Shown one piece after another: positions 35,393-45,118 of a stretch of 64,000 bases of DNA. Both the position numbers and the translations under genes were made by a program. The notes under the pieces were generated by a model. The model had not been told where the DNA came from and did no database searches. It saw nothing but the letters and a program-made list of their open reading frames with translations. How positions within the stretch are numbered: position 1 is the first letter of the stretch; every line of letters begins with the position of its first letter. Origin of the DNA: CBDDKS01 sp965230335 (GTDB lineage: Bacteria > Pseudomonadota > Gammaproteobacteria > Enterobacterales > Kangiellaceae); contig CBDDKS010000006.1 of NCBI GenBank assembly GCA_965230335.1, forward strand, positions 1,984,001-2,048,000. The letters are read 5' to 3'.

Positions 35393-36018
35393 TACTGTGG
35401 ACGGGATGTTTGGTGAGGGTTGAGTGTCCATCGGTGTATAGAAAATTTGATAGTAATATCAGGATGGGTCAGGGTTATTTTTTTTGGCATCATCATATTA
35501 TGAAAAGTCTGATACTTTTGAAAGTGCATATGCCATTGCCCAAATTGAAGGGTTTCAACCAGTCCTAAAGTATTATGTGTTGATGCTGGTGCATCATGAT
35601 CTAAACCGAGAATCCAGTATTCAATTTGTTGAATAGGGATTAACCAGCCTGTTGTTTCATATAAAAGTTGTTCAATATTGCTCCCTGAATAACTTTTTTT
35701 ATCGATTTGAATAGAGGCTTCATCGTTATTTTTTTGTAAAAGCACATGTGTGCCTACCATACTGAAAATACGGACTTCAGAATGGTGTTGATTTTGTTTC
35801 CAGGAAATACTGGCTGTGTTGACATCTTCGGGCATTTTGATGGAAATACGACCCGATAAAGACCAATGGGATAACTTGGATAAATAAAGAGAGCGTGCTT
35901 GAATAGAAGCATGGGTCAATGGTTCTTGTGGGGGTGGTTTATGTACACACCCGCTTATGAATACAAGCAGGAAACTACCAATGTATAAACAATGTGAATA
36001 AATGGTTTTCAGAATCAG
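35392..36018 (-). CDS. lolB: Outer-membrane lipoprotein insertion factor LolB
   Basis: Receives lipoproteins from LolA and inserts them into the outer membrane. The mature region has the LolB pattern (HWSLSGRISIKMPED, SWKQNQHHSEVRIFSMVGTH, TGWLIPIQQIEYWILG). A conventional start is not available. The frame, read upstream of TTG 35919, contains a clear lipoprotein signal with lipobox ISGC (Cys codon 35949-35947). Upstream of this only CTG 36018, ATT 36015 and CTG 36012 precede a TAA. I therefore start at CTG 36018 (208 residues, matching the family); an error in the sequence is also possible. It is coupled to ispE. Confidence 0.85.
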   Translation of the reverse strand: MILKTIYSHCLYIGSFLLVFISGCVHKPPPQEPLTHASIQARSLYLSKLSHWSLSGRISIKMPEDVNTASISWKQNQHHSEVRIFSMVGTHVLLQKNNDEASIQIDKKSYSGSNIEQLLYETTGWLIPIQQIEYWILGLDHDAPASTHNTLGLVETLQFGQWHMHFQKYQTFHNMMMPKKITLTHPDITIKFSIHRWTLNPHQTSRPQ

Positions 36019-36066
36019 TACCCGATATGAAACATGTTAAAGCAAAGTCTTCAATAAGACCCAATC

Positions 36067-38208
36067 TTAAATATTCAAATGGTGGCCAAAGGCATTTAAT
36101 TGTGTTTGTAATTGTTTGGATAACATACTTTTGTTGGTATCTTCAGAGAATTCTTTTTTGTATTGATACCATAATTTGGCAGCTTCCTCTTTTTTATTAT
36201 TATGCCAAAGTACTTCAATCAAATGCGCGATGATTTCAGGTTCTGTTTGTCTGTTTTTTGAAACATCAAATGCTCTGCGAAGATAGTTTTCTGCTGTTTG
36301 AAGCTTACCTAAACGATAATTCACCCAACCCAGACTGTCCAAAAAGGCGACACTATTGGGATGAATATCAAGAGCGTCTTTGATTAATTGCATCGCATAG
36401 GTTAATTCACGATTGTTATCTGCCAAATAATAACCCAATGCATTTTTGATGCTTGGATTATTAGGATGCAATATCAGGCTTTCTCTGAGTAAAGCCTCCA
36501 TGTCATTCTGTTGATTCATTTGGCCTAATAATAAAGCCTTAGACAACATCATATTGTCGTTGTTCTCATAACGAGACAGTCCTTCATTGAGTATATTTAA
36601 TGCAGCTGACTTATCTCTATGACCTAACAAACGACTGGCACCTAGCCACCAGTCTTTTTCTAATGCCGGGTTTAAACGATTGGCAGTATCAGAAATAAGT
36701 TGCGCCATCTCCCGATCTTTTTCTGGATATTCAATGTGTAATAAAAGACGCTCAAGTGGCAGTTTGAGAGAGGTTAATTTAGCATCAATTAAACTGTCTA
36801 ACCACTGACGTGCATCATTCAATCTTTCGAGTTTTACCAGCCAAAGTGCTTTTAGTGTAGCGGCTTCTTCGGCCTGGTTTTTCAAGCCATTAAAAGCCAA
36901 TGTTTCCAGACGTGCCAATGCTTCTTCTTCTTTTTTCTGATTAATAAGCAATTGTGTGATATTTTTTTGTGCCGGTAACCAATATTTTCCAGCTTGTACT
37001 TTTTTATAACAATCGATGGCCTGTTCAATGTTTAATAACTGACGAGCGGTTTCGCCACAAAAGTAGGCGGTTAAATTGGGATTAAAATCAGTTTTTGATA
37101 AGTTATAAAAGACATCGTAAGAATCCTGCAGGTTTTCTAAAGCATAATAACTTGAAGCCAATAAATAGTGAGCCTGATGACTGTCTGGATATTGTGTTTG
37201 CCATTGCTTTACTGTGGCAATACATTGTTGATACTCTTTTCTTTCAAAATAGATGGTTGCCAGCAGAGAGTACCCTGTTGCGGATTCAGGATATTCCTGT
37301 ATTAAACGGCTGAGGTATTGAGTGGCAGAAGAGGAAGGTTCGGTAAGATTAAGAATATTAATGTAAATTTGTACGGCATTGCTAAAAGTAGGGTGGCCTT
37401 TTAACGCTTCTGTGACAGCAATACGAGCATAATTAATATAGTTTCTATCATTGTTTATTTTTGAAATGGATAACATGGCATGGGCAAGTAATGAATACCC
37501 TAATGGACTCTCAGGTAACTTTTTGATCAGAATGCGCCATAAGGTCACCGTTGTTGGATCTAACATTAAGCGGTTAAATACAACCAGATCTTCAAAACGT
37601 TCTTCATCATTGTCTTCAATGTCGATCAGTCTTAAGACCAAAGAAAAGGTTTTTTCTTCAAAATTGGGGTTGAGTTCACTTCTGGCTAAATTAAGGTTGG
37701 CCAGAATAGCGGCTTGAATGGCTTCTTTGTGTTTGGGTTGTTCCAATAACCAGGCTTCAGCAGCTTGATGTGATGCAATAGCGGCATCAGAATTTTGAGC
37801 CAGTTTGAAAGCTTCTTCTGCGATCTTTGAGTCAGATTCCAGGCTTAATGCATATAGATAATGACTGAGGGCATTTTCATTATCACCTCGCTTTCTTGCC
37901 TGTTCGGCAAGGTGTAGTGCACTGGCTCTTTGTGACGTCAGAGCCTGATGGAGTCGATGTTTTGCCCCTTTTTGAGATAATAAATAGTCCTGGGTTGCTC
38001 CTTGTTCATGGGTATTGGTTTTTAAAGAATGGCAGGCAGTGAGATGACTGATCATTAAAACAATAAAGGGCAAAAAGGATAACTTCTGTAAGACAGCAGC
38101 CCTGCTTAAGTGCTTTATAAAGCCAAATGGATAAGATAGAGAAAATAATCGAGTTTCAACAAAGTGTTTTAGTGCCAAATACATTGAAATACCTTCATAG
38201 AACAACAA
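36067..38208 (-). CDS. TPR-repeat lipoprotein
   Basis: A 713-residue protein made of many tetratricopeptide repeats (for example HPNNPSIKNALGYYLADNNR and HPNSVAFLDSLGWVNYRLGK). A lipobox LTAC at about residues 56-59 follows a hydrophobic segment. The N-terminal extension before this signal is long, so the true start may lie further downstream, for instance at an alternative codon near LQKLSF. TPR lipoproteins commonly neighbour lolB in gammaproteobacteria and are presumed envelope assembly scaffolds. The specific partner is unknown. Confidence 0.85.
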   Translation of the reverse strand: MLFYEGISMYLALKHFVETRLFSLSYPFGFIKHLSRAAVLQKLSFLPFIVLMISHLTACHSLKTNTHEQGATQDYLLSQKGAKHRLHQALTSQRASALHLAEQARKRGDNENALSHYLYALSLESDSKIAEEAFKLAQNSDAAIASHQAAEAWLLEQPKHKEAIQAAILANLNLARSELNPNFEEKTFSLVLRLIDIEDNDEERFEDLVVFNRLMLDPTTVTLWRILIKKLPESPLGYSLLAHAMLSISKINNDRNYINYARIAVTEALKGHPTFSNAVQIYINILNLTEPSSSATQYLSRLIQEYPESATGYSLLATIYFERKEYQQCIATVKQWQTQYPDSHQAHYLLASSYYALENLQDSYDVFYNLSKTDFNPNLTAYFCGETARQLLNIEQAIDCYKKVQAGKYWLPAQKNITQLLINQKKEEEALARLETLAFNGLKNQAEEAATLKALWLVKLERLNDARQWLDSLIDAKLTSLKLPLERLLLHIEYPEKDREMAQLISDTANRLNPALEKDWWLGASRLLGHRDKSAALNILNEGLSRYENNDNMMLSKALLLGQMNQQNDMEALLRESLILHPNNPSIKNALGYYLADNNRELTYAMQLIKDALDIHPNSVAFLDSLGWVNYRLGKLQTAENYLRRAFDVSKNRQTEPEIIAHLIEVLWHNNKKEEAAKLWYQYKKEFSEDTNKSMLSKQLQTQLNAFGHHLNI

Positions 38209-38360
38209 ACATCTAATACTACATCTTCAAGTGGCTTGAGTATATACTATCCAACCATTGTTCAAGAGACTTTTGTTGAAATCAAAAAGTTGCCATTCAT
38301 TATCAAAAACTCAATATTGACTTCACTTTATAGCAATATAATGACAATTAGACGACGTTT

Positions 38361-39617
38361 ATGCCTATTTCTGTTTTAGGCCTGAATCATAAAACAGCAC
38401 CTATTCATATTAGGGAACGCTGTGCTTTTGCTCCGGAAACGTTACATGCTTCCCTGCAATTGATTCATCAAGAGGCAAAATTAGATGATATTGCGATATT
38501 ATCGACCTGTAATCGAATGGAAGTTTATTTTAGAGGGCCGATTGATGCCACAGATCAGGTGAAGCTGTCTCTTTGTCAACGACATGGTTTTGAAAAAAGT
38601 GAATTGGAACCCTGGTTATATGTACATCAGGATGAACAGGCGATCAGGCATTTAATACGAGTGGCAACAGGTCTGGATTCGATGGTATTAGGTGAACCTC
38701 AAATTCTGGGACAGTTAAAACGTTGTTATCAGGTTGCCAAGGAAGCCAGAACCTTAGGGCAAATATTGGAGTCTTTTTTTCAGCAGACGTTTGCCGCAGC
38801 CAAAAAAATCCGTTCAGGAACAGATATAGGGCGTAATGTGGTTTCTGTTGCTTCAACAGCGGTGGCTTTAGGTAAAAAAATATTTACCGATCTCAGTGAG
38901 GTCACGGCTCTCCTGGTGGGAGCTGGTGAAACCATAGAGTTAGTGGCACGTCATTTACATAGCCATCAGGTGAATCAACTCATTATTGCCAATAGAACAC
39001 TGGAACGAGGTTCATCATTAGCGGACAGTTTAGGCGCTATGGCCATTGGATTAGGACGGATGCAGGAATACTTACCACAAGCTGATATCGTGATATCTTC
39101 TACAGCCAGTCAATTGCCCATTATTGGTAAAGGGCTGGTTGAATCAGCCATTAAGCAGCGCAAACACAAACCCATGTTTATGGTCGACCTGGCGGTTCCC
39201 AGAGATATTGAAACAGGCGTTGCCAAGTTAAAAGATGTGTATCTCTACTCTATTGATGATCTTCAACAAGTGATTGAACAAAATGTAAAATCACGTCATT
39301 ATGCAGCTGAACAGGCAGAACCTTTGGTTATTGAGCATGCACAACAATTGATTCGCTGGTTTAACTCACTTGAACACATTGATTTGGTACGCGATTATCG
39401 TAAAAAGTTTGAAACAGTCAAGCAACAAGAAATTGAGCGTTCAATACTACAATTACAACAAGGGAGCAAACCAGAAGATGTTTTATCGGAGTTGGCACAC
39501 CGATTAACCAATAAAATGATGCATGCACCAACAAAGTTTTTAAGAGAAGAATTATCTGATGAATCACAAAAAGAAACACTTCATCTTATACAAAAAGTAT
39601 TAGGTATTGACTCTTAA
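38361..39617 (+). CDS. hemA: Glutamyl-tRNA reductase
   Basis: First committed enzyme of the C5 route to haem: reduces glutamyl-tRNA to glutamate-1-semialdehyde with NADPH. The 418-residue protein has the catalytic cysteine in ILSTCNRMEVYF, the conserved ATGLDSMVLGEPQILGQ, the NADPH domain (LLVGAGETIELVARHL) and the helical dimerisation domain. It is divergent from the TPR gene and followed 31 bases later by prfA, the standard order. Confidence 0.97.
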   Translation: MPISVLGLNHKTAPIHIRERCAFAPETLHASLQLIHQEAKLDDIAILSTCNRMEVYFRGPIDATDQVKLSLCQRHGFEKSELEPWLYVHQDEQAIRHLIRVATGLDSMVLGEPQILGQLKRCYQVAKEARTLGQILESFFQQTFAAAKKIRSGTDIGRNVVSVASTAVALGKKIFTDLSEVTALLVGAGETIELVARHLHSHQVNQLIIANRTLERGSSLADSLGAMAIGLGRMQEYLPQADIVISSTASQLPIIGKGLVESAIKQRKHKPMFMVDLAVPRDIETGVAKLKDVYLYSIDDLQQVIEQNVKSRHYAAEQAEPLVIEHAQQLIRWFNSLEHIDLVRDYRKKFETVKQQEIERSILQLQQGSKPEDVLSELAHRLTNKMMHAPTKFLREELSDESQKETLHLIQKVLGIDS

Positions 39618-39648
39618 ACAAAAGTAGTAAGACAATAAAAGAGAATCT

Positions 39649-40743
39649 ATGAATCCATCCATTAATAATAAATTAGAAACACTTGCCGAACGTTATGAAG
39701 AGTTATCTGTTCTTTTAGGTGATCCGGAAGTGATTGGCGATCAAACTAAATTTAAGGAATATTCTAAAGAATATGCTTATCTGGAAGACATTGTTTCCAC
39801 TTTTGCTTCTTATAAAAAATCGGTAGAGGCGGTATCTGTTGCAGAAGGTATGTTGAAAGACAGTGATGCTGATATTCGTGAGTTGGCACAGGAAGAATTG
39901 AAAACAACAAAACAGGATGTTGAAACCTATGAAATTAAATTACAGAAATTATTATTACCACGCGATCCTAATGATGAAAAAAATATATTTTTAGAAATAC
40001 GGGCTGGTACAGGTGGTGATGAAGCCGCTATTTTTGCCGGAGATTTATATAGGATGTACAGTAAGTATGCTGAAAAGAAACGTTGGCAAATTGAATGTAT
40101 CAGTGAACAAGCTGGTGAGCATGGTGGATATAAAGAAGTGGTTGCCCGAATTATGGGTGATGCGGTGTATTCACATTTAAAATTTGAATCGGGAGCACAT
40201 CGTGTACAACGGGTTCCTGAAACAGAATCTCAAGGACGTGTACATACTTCGGCATGTACGGTGGCTATTTTACCTGAAGCTGATGAGTTGGATGCCATTG
40301 AAATTAATCCCAGTGATTTAAGAGTGGATACTTTTCGTGCTTCAGGAGCTGGTGGACAGCACGTTAATAAAACGGACTCTGCTATTCGTATTACACATTT
40401 ACCAACAGGCGTTGTTGTTGAATGTCAGGATGAGCGTTCGCAACACAAAAACAGAGCAAAAGCCATGTCAATGTTGTCATCACGTTTATTGGCGGCGCAG
40501 GAAAGCCAGGCAAAAGAAGAAGAATCTGAAGCACGTCGTAACCTGGTAGGCAGTGGTGATCGTAGTGAACGTATTCGTACATACAACTTTCCTCAGGGAC
40601 GTATGACGGATCATCGAATTAATTTAACCTTATACAAATTAGATGAAATTATGGAGGGTGATTTAAATCAAGTTGTAGAACCTTTAAATAATGAATATCA
40701 AGCTGATCAGCTTGCTGCTATGTCTCAATCAACCGAGTCTTAA
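39649..40743 (+). CDS. prfA: Peptide chain release factor 1
   Basis: Recognises UAA and UAG stop codons and triggers peptidyl-tRNA hydrolysis. The 364-residue protein has the anticodon-like P-E-T in VQRVPETESQGRVHTS and the catalytic GGQ in ASGAGGQHVNKTDSAIR. It is normally adjacent to prmC, which methylates the GGQ glutamine; here an aspartoacylase-like gene lies between them. Confidence 0.98.
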   Translation: MNPSINNKLETLAERYEELSVLLGDPEVIGDQTKFKEYSKEYAYLEDIVSTFASYKKSVEAVSVAEGMLKDSDADIRELAQEELKTTKQDVETYEIKLQKLLLPRDPNDEKNIFLEIRAGTGGDEAAIFAGDLYRMYSKYAEKKRWQIECISEQAGEHGGYKEVVARIMGDAVYSHLKFESGAHRVQRVPETESQGRVHTSACTVAILPEADELDAIEINPSDLRVDTFRASGAGGQHVNKTDSAIRITHLPTGVVVECQDERSQHKNRAKAMSMLSSRLLAAQESQAKEEESEARRNLVGSGDRSERIRTYNFPQGRMTDHRINLTLYKLDEIMEGDLNQVVEPLNNEYQADQLAAMSQSTES

Positions 40744-40766
40744 TCAACCAGAAGTTAGGAGCTCAC

Positions 40767-41723
40767 ATGAGTCAACTGATCCGAAAAGTTTTAATCGTAG
40801 GCGGTACTTATGGTAATGAATTAACGGGTATTTATTTATTTAAAAAATGGCGCCAAGATCTTCACTTGATATGTCGTGACCATTTTGAAGTTGACTTACT
40901 TCTGGCAAATCCAGAAGCCGTTCATCAAAGTCGTCGCTTTATCGATAAAGATTTGAATCAATGTTTTAGTCCTAAAACATTAACTGATACGGAAATAGAA
41001 GGCTTTGAAGTAAACAGAGCACAAAAACTGGTTGAGTTTATTGGTGTAAAAAATGACTGTCGATATGACTTAATTATTGATTTACATACAACAGCGTCAC
41101 CTGTAGGCATTAATTTAAAATTAACCAACATTGATACTTTTCATTTAAATATGGCAGATTATGTAAAACAATGCATGGATCATGTTTCGATTACAACAAT
41201 TATGGATACGATTAATGAACAACATTTCTTATGTGCTTTGGCAAACCAAAGTATCATTGTTGAATTTGGTCCGGCACTGGACAATACGATTGATTATACG
41301 GCGATACAGGAAACAGAGCAGGCTGTTTATCATTTATTGGATTTTGTAAATGAATGGAATAAAAGAGTCACTGATAATGAAGTGCGTATTTCAAAAAAAG
41401 ACAGAACAAAACAAGGAAAAGCAAAACAAGAAAAATTAAGAAAAAACACAACAAAGAAACATATGAAAGGTGAACATACATTGTTTAATCAATCTGCTTC
41501 CAAAGGAAATAAAGAAATATTTTATGATTCCATTATGGGTAAAGATTACAGTCAAATAAAAGCAGGCGATGTATTGTTTAAAATGTTAGATGATACAGAA
41601 ATTATTTATCAGGGTGAACAATCAGTGTATATCAACTTGATGAATGATGCTGATTTTAGTGATGCAGACCAGTTTGTTGATTTGGAAAAAAATAAAATTT
41701 ATTCAACAAAACCTAAAAAATAG
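40767..41723 (+). CDS. Aspartoacylase/succinylglutamate desuccinylase-like protein with altered zinc site
   Basis: Zinc carboxypeptidase-like protein of 318 residues related to aspartoacylase (AspA/AstE superfamily), which removes acyl groups from amino acids. It keeps VGGTYGNELTGIYL, IIDLHTTAS (His107) and the IVEFGP glutamate. However, the family's first zinc ligand, histidine in GGTHGNE, is tyrosine 15 here (codon TAT), and the substrate arginine of DLNR is glutamine (DLNQ). A lysine-rich insertion occupies about residues 208-235. AGGAG precedes the ATG, 23 bases after prfA. It may be catalytically changed or inactive; expression with prfA-prmC seems likely. Confidence 0.82.
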   Translation: MSQLIRKVLIVGGTYGNELTGIYLFKKWRQDLHLICRDHFEVDLLLANPEAVHQSRRFIDKDLNQCFSPKTLTDTEIEGFEVNRAQKLVEFIGVKNDCRYDLIIDLHTTASPVGINLKLTNIDTFHLNMADYVKQCMDHVSITTIMDTINEQHFLCALANQSIIVEFGPALDNTIDYTAIQETEQAVYHLLDFVNEWNKRVTDNEVRISKKDRTKQGKAKQEKLRKNTTKKHMKGEHTLFNQSASKGNKEIFYDSIMGKDYSQIKAGDVLFKMLDDTEIIYQGEQSVYINLMNDADFSDADQFVDLEKNKIYSTKPKK

Positions 41724-41750
41724 AAAAGGTATTATTTTGAATGAAATAAT

Positions 41751-42590
41751 ATGTCGTTGAATTCAATAAAAGATTTTTTACAATGGGCTGTATCAAAATT
41801 TACAGATACATCTGTTGCCAAAAATGATGCTGAAATTTTGTTATCACATGTGTTGCAAGTCAACAGAGCTTATTTGAAAACATGGCCAGAAAAAGAATTA
41901 ACACATCAACAGGAAATTTTATTTCAATCCTTTGTTGAAAAGCGATCAGAAGGACATCCTGTTGCTTATTTAATCGGTGAGTGGGAATTTTGGTCGTTAC
42001 CTTTTTATGTATCAGACGCTGTGTTAATTCCCAGACCTGAAACTGAGTTGTTGGTAGAAGCCGTGCTTAATAAAATTGAACATATCAGTCACCCAAGGAT
42101 TTTGGATTTAGGAACAGGCAGCGGTATTCTTGCTATTAGTATCAAGTTTGAACGATCAGATGCCGATGTCTTGGCAATAGACAATTCTAATGCCGCTTTG
42201 GAGATTGCACAAAAAAATGCAAAAAGACATCAAGTTGATATTCATTTTCTAAAAAGTCATTGGTATTCTCAATTAGAAGATGATAACCCATTTGATGTTA
42301 TCGTCAGTAATCCACCCTATATTGGTGAACAAGAAGCACACTGGCAACAACAGGATTGTCGCTTTGAACCTAAGTCAGCTTTGGTGGCTGATGAAAAAGG
42401 ATTAGCTGATATTAAAACCATTATTCAACAGGCTGGGCATTTTTTAAAGCAAGGGACCTGGCTGATTATAGAACATGGATATCAACAAGCTGAAAAAGTG
42501 CAGGTTTTGTTTAAAGAGGCCAATTATCAAATGGTAACAACACAAAAAGATTATGCTCAATTGGAACGGTTCACCATGGGAAAAAGGTGA
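41751..42590 (+). CDS. prmC: Release factor glutamine methyltransferase
   Basis: Methylates the glutamine of the GGQ motif in release factors. The 279-residue protein has the N-terminal helical domain, LIPRPETELLVEA, the SAM site ILDLGTGSGILAIS and the catalytic VSNPPYIGEQE. It lies downstream of prfA, separated by the aspartoacylase-like gene. No strong ribosome binding site is visible before the ATG, which suits coupling to the upstream gene. Confidence 0.96.
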   Translation: MSLNSIKDFLQWAVSKFTDTSVAKNDAEILLSHVLQVNRAYLKTWPEKELTHQQEILFQSFVEKRSEGHPVAYLIGEWEFWSLPFYVSDAVLIPRPETELLVEAVLNKIEHISHPRILDLGTGSGILAISIKFERSDADVLAIDNSNAALEIAQKNAKRHQVDIHFLKSHWYSQLEDDNPFDVIVSNPPYIGEQEAHWQQQDCRFEPKSALVADEKGLADIKTIIQQAGHFLKQGTWLIIEHGYQQAEKVQVLFKEANYQMVTTQKDYAQLERFTMGKR

Positions 42591-42658
42591 TGAAATCTTG
42601 AAATACATCAGTGTAAAATACATCTATATGTGGTGAGTTCACAAAAAGAGGCTTTCAA

Positions 42659-43705
42659 ATGGCATTTATTCAATCATTGAAGAACAAAGTGAGTGATAAA
42701 AAAACAGAGTTGGGGTGGCAAAAACTGCTAAAGCTTTGTGCTTCTATTATGGTGACATTACTTGTTGCAGGTTACTTGATTGCTGTTTATTGGAGTCTTG
42801 AACCGGATATTTTTGATGTGAAATCATCTAATGCCTATGTTAATAACAGTCAGAAAGAAGACACCTTGATTGTTGGTTATACCTTGGTTAATACGACGAT
42901 TACCTTGGGTGAAACTTTGCTAGATAAACCGGGTGGTTACTTAAGCAATGATATTATGCCGCCCAGTATCTGGATGGATAATATGCCTTCCTGGGAGTTT
43001 GGTGTTTTGGTGCAAATAAGAGATATGGTGTCTGCGTTGCGGGATCACATGAGTCGCAGTCAATCACAGTCACTCGAAGACTTGGATTTACAACAGGCAG
43101 AACCTTTATTGAATAATAACCATGACTCATGGATTTGGCCCGACGCACAAAATCGTTATAGAGAAGGTATAGGTCGGCTAAAAGCTTATAGAGATAATTT
43201 ATCCAGCAATCAGGAAAGTGATGTACAGTTTTACTCAAGGGCAGATAATCTTCGCATCTGGTTGGAAACCGTTGAAAAACGTTTAGGCAGCATATCGCAG
43301 CGTTTATCTGCCAGTGTTGGGCAGCAGCGCGTAAATACAGATTTGGCAGGTGATGCTTCTGCACAACAATCAACAGAAAAAGAACAGAATATAAAAGTCA
43401 AAACCTCATGGTGGGAATTAGATGATAATTTTTATGAGGCACGAGGGACTTGTTGGGCGTTATTGCATCTTTTGAAAGCAGTAGAAGTTGATTTTGCACA
43501 AGTGCTCGATAAAAAGAATGCTCGAGTCAGTTTGCAGCAAATTATACGAGAACTGGAAAGCACACAAGAAACGGTATGGAGCCCCATGATACTCAATGGC
43601 AGTGGATTCGGCTTTTTAGCCAATCATTCTTTGGTGATGGCGTCCTATGTTGCCAGAGCCAACGCCGGTATTATTGATTTACGGCGTTTATTAGAGCAGG
43701 GATAA
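42659..43705 (+). CDS. DUF2333 family protein
   Basis: A 348-residue protein with one N-terminal transmembrane helix (about residues 28-47) and a soluble, mostly helical remainder. The conserved pattern WSLEPDIFDV, ETLLDKPGGYLSNDIMPPS, DNMPSWEFGVLVQIRDM and DDNFYEARGTCWALLHLLKA is typical of DUF2333. No function is established. AAAGAGG precedes the ATG. It appears to be a single-gene unit. Confidence 0.88.
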   Translation: MAFIQSLKNKVSDKKTELGWQKLLKLCASIMVTLLVAGYLIAVYWSLEPDIFDVKSSNAYVNNSQKEDTLIVGYTLVNTTITLGETLLDKPGGYLSNDIMPPSIWMDNMPSWEFGVLVQIRDMVSALRDHMSRSQSQSLEDLDLQQAEPLLNNNHDSWIWPDAQNRYREGIGRLKAYRDNLSSNQESDVQFYSRADNLRIWLETVEKRLGSISQRLSASVGQQRVNTDLAGDASAQQSTEKEQNIKVKTSWWELDDNFYEARGTCWALLHLLKAVEVDFAQVLDKKNARVSLQQIIRELESTQETVWSPMILNGSGFGFLANHSLVMASYVARANAGIIDLRRLLEQG

Positions 43706-43861
43706 AGGTTAAATATAGTTTCAGAATAAAGTAAGCATTTACTTCTGTTTAAAGTCTTCTATAGAAAAGGATTCTATCCAAATATCTATTATTTTCTAAT
43801 CAGTTCATCACTCACTTTTATAAAAGATCGATAAAAAACTTGTTTTTCTTACAATTATAGT

Positions 43862-43879
43862 GTTATAGTTATGTATAAC
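43862..43879 (+). promoter_or_regulatory. Operator-like inverted repeat before the GntR gene
   Basis: GTTATA (43862-43867) and TATAAC (43874-43879) form an inverted repeat just before the GntR-family start codon, in a promoter-like AT-rich tract. Autoregulation by the adjacent YtrA-type regulator is likely for such clusters. Confidence 0.5.
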
Positions 43880-43892
43880 AGTATGCAGGTGA

Positions 43893-44264
43893 ATGAATAT
43901 GTCAAAACAGTGGAACGATAAATTACCCATTTATCGACAATTAAAGGAGCAAATTGTGAATTTGATTCTAGATGATGCCCTTAAAGAAGGGCAGGCACTG
44001 CCATCGGTGAGGCAAGTGGCTAAAGAACAACAAGTGAATCATCTTACTGTGTCCAAGGCATATCATGAGCTGGTTGATGACGAGATAGTAGAAAGCAGAA
44101 GAGGGTTGGGTATGTATGTAACAACTGGGGCTAAAGAAGCATTATTAAAAAATCAACGCGAAGAGTTTTTGAAAAACGAATGGCCGGTGATTAAAGCAAG
44201 AATTGAACGGTTGGGGTTAAGTATTACAGAACTTCTATCGTTTGATAATAAGGAGGAGGATTAA
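43893..44264 (+). CDS. GntR-family (YtrA subfamily) transcriptional regulator
   Basis: A 123-residue regulator with an N-terminal winged helix (LPIYRQLKEQIVNLILDD, LPSVRQVAKEQQVNHLTVSKAYHELVDDEIVESRRGLGMYV) and a very short C-terminal tail. This is the YtrA layout, in which the regulator controls its own ABC transporter operon. The next gene starts 2 bases after its stop with GGAGGAGG upstream, so the operon is tightly organised. Confidence 0.9.
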   Translation: MNMSKQWNDKLPIYRQLKEQIVNLILDDALKEGQALPSVRQVAKEQQVNHLTVSKAYHELVDDEIVESRRGLGMYVTTGAKEALLKNQREEFLKNEWPVIKARIERLGLSITELLSFDNKEED

Positions 44265-44266
44265 AA

Positions 44267-45118
44267 ATGGAAGCCATAATACAAGCACGTGATATTAATA
44301 AATACTATGGAAGATTCCATGTGTTGAGGAATATTGATTTTGATATTTATCCAGGACAGTTTGTAGGACTTATTGGTCCCAATGGTGCAGGAAAAAGTAC
44401 TTTATTAAGGGCATTGTTAGGACTGACTTCTTTTAAAGGAGATATTAATGTGCTCGGACATAATCCCGCAAGGAAGCGGCACTTATTAATGAATGATGTT
44501 GCATTTATCGCTGATGTAGCGACATTACCAACATGGATGACGATAAAACAATTAATTCAATTTGCTGATGGCGTTCATCCTAAATTTAGCCAGGAAAAAA
44601 TGCGACATTATTTGGGTAAGACCAAAATTAAGGAAAGTCAGAAAATAAAACAATTATCAAAAGGCATGGTTACCCAGGCACATTTGGCATTTGTGATGTC
44701 AATAGATGTGCCACTGCTTATTTTGGATGAGCCAACATTAGGTTTAGATATTTTATATAGAAAGGAATTCTATGCTCATTTACTCGAAGAATACTTCGAT
44801 GAGCATCGAAGTATTATTGTCACTACACATCAAGCAGAAGAAATTGAGCATCTATTAACACATTTAATGTTTATCAAAGAGGGAGAAATTATTTTAAATC
44901 AAACTATGGAAGATATTGCAGAAACCTATGTTGAAGTTTTGGTGCATCCAGATAATCTCGATGCTGCAAGGGCATTAAATCCATTACATGAAAGAAGTGC
45001 ATTGGGGCATTATTCAATGATATTTCAAAATCAATCTAATTTGAATAAATTAGGAGAAATTCATATCCCCAGTGTTGTTAATTTATTTGTTGCTATGATG
45101 AAAGAGAACAACGTATGA
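44267..45118 (+). CDS. ABC transporter ATP-binding protein
   Basis: A 283-residue ATPase of the CcmA/YtrB type, with Walker A GLIGPNGAGKSTLLRAL, a slightly unusual signature LSKGMVTQAH in place of LSGGQ, and Walker B LLILDEPTLGLD followed by a TTHQAEEIEHL switch. It overlaps the permease gene by 4 bases (ATGA). The substrate is unknown. With the permease and the large exported protein it forms an accessory operon. Confidence 0.9.
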   Translation: MEAIIQARDINKYYGRFHVLRNIDFDIYPGQFVGLIGPNGAGKSTLLRALLGLTSFKGDINVLGHNPARKRHLLMNDVAFIADVATLPTWMTIKQLIQFADGVHPKFSQEKMRHYLGKTKIKESQKIKQLSKGMVTQAHLAFVMSIDVPLLILDEPTLGLDILYRKEFYAHLLEEYFDEHRSIIVTTHQAEEIEHLLTHLMFIKEGEIILNQTMEDIAETYVEVLVHPDNLDAARALNPLHERSALGHYSMIFQNQSNLNKLGEIHIPSVVNLFVAMMKENNV

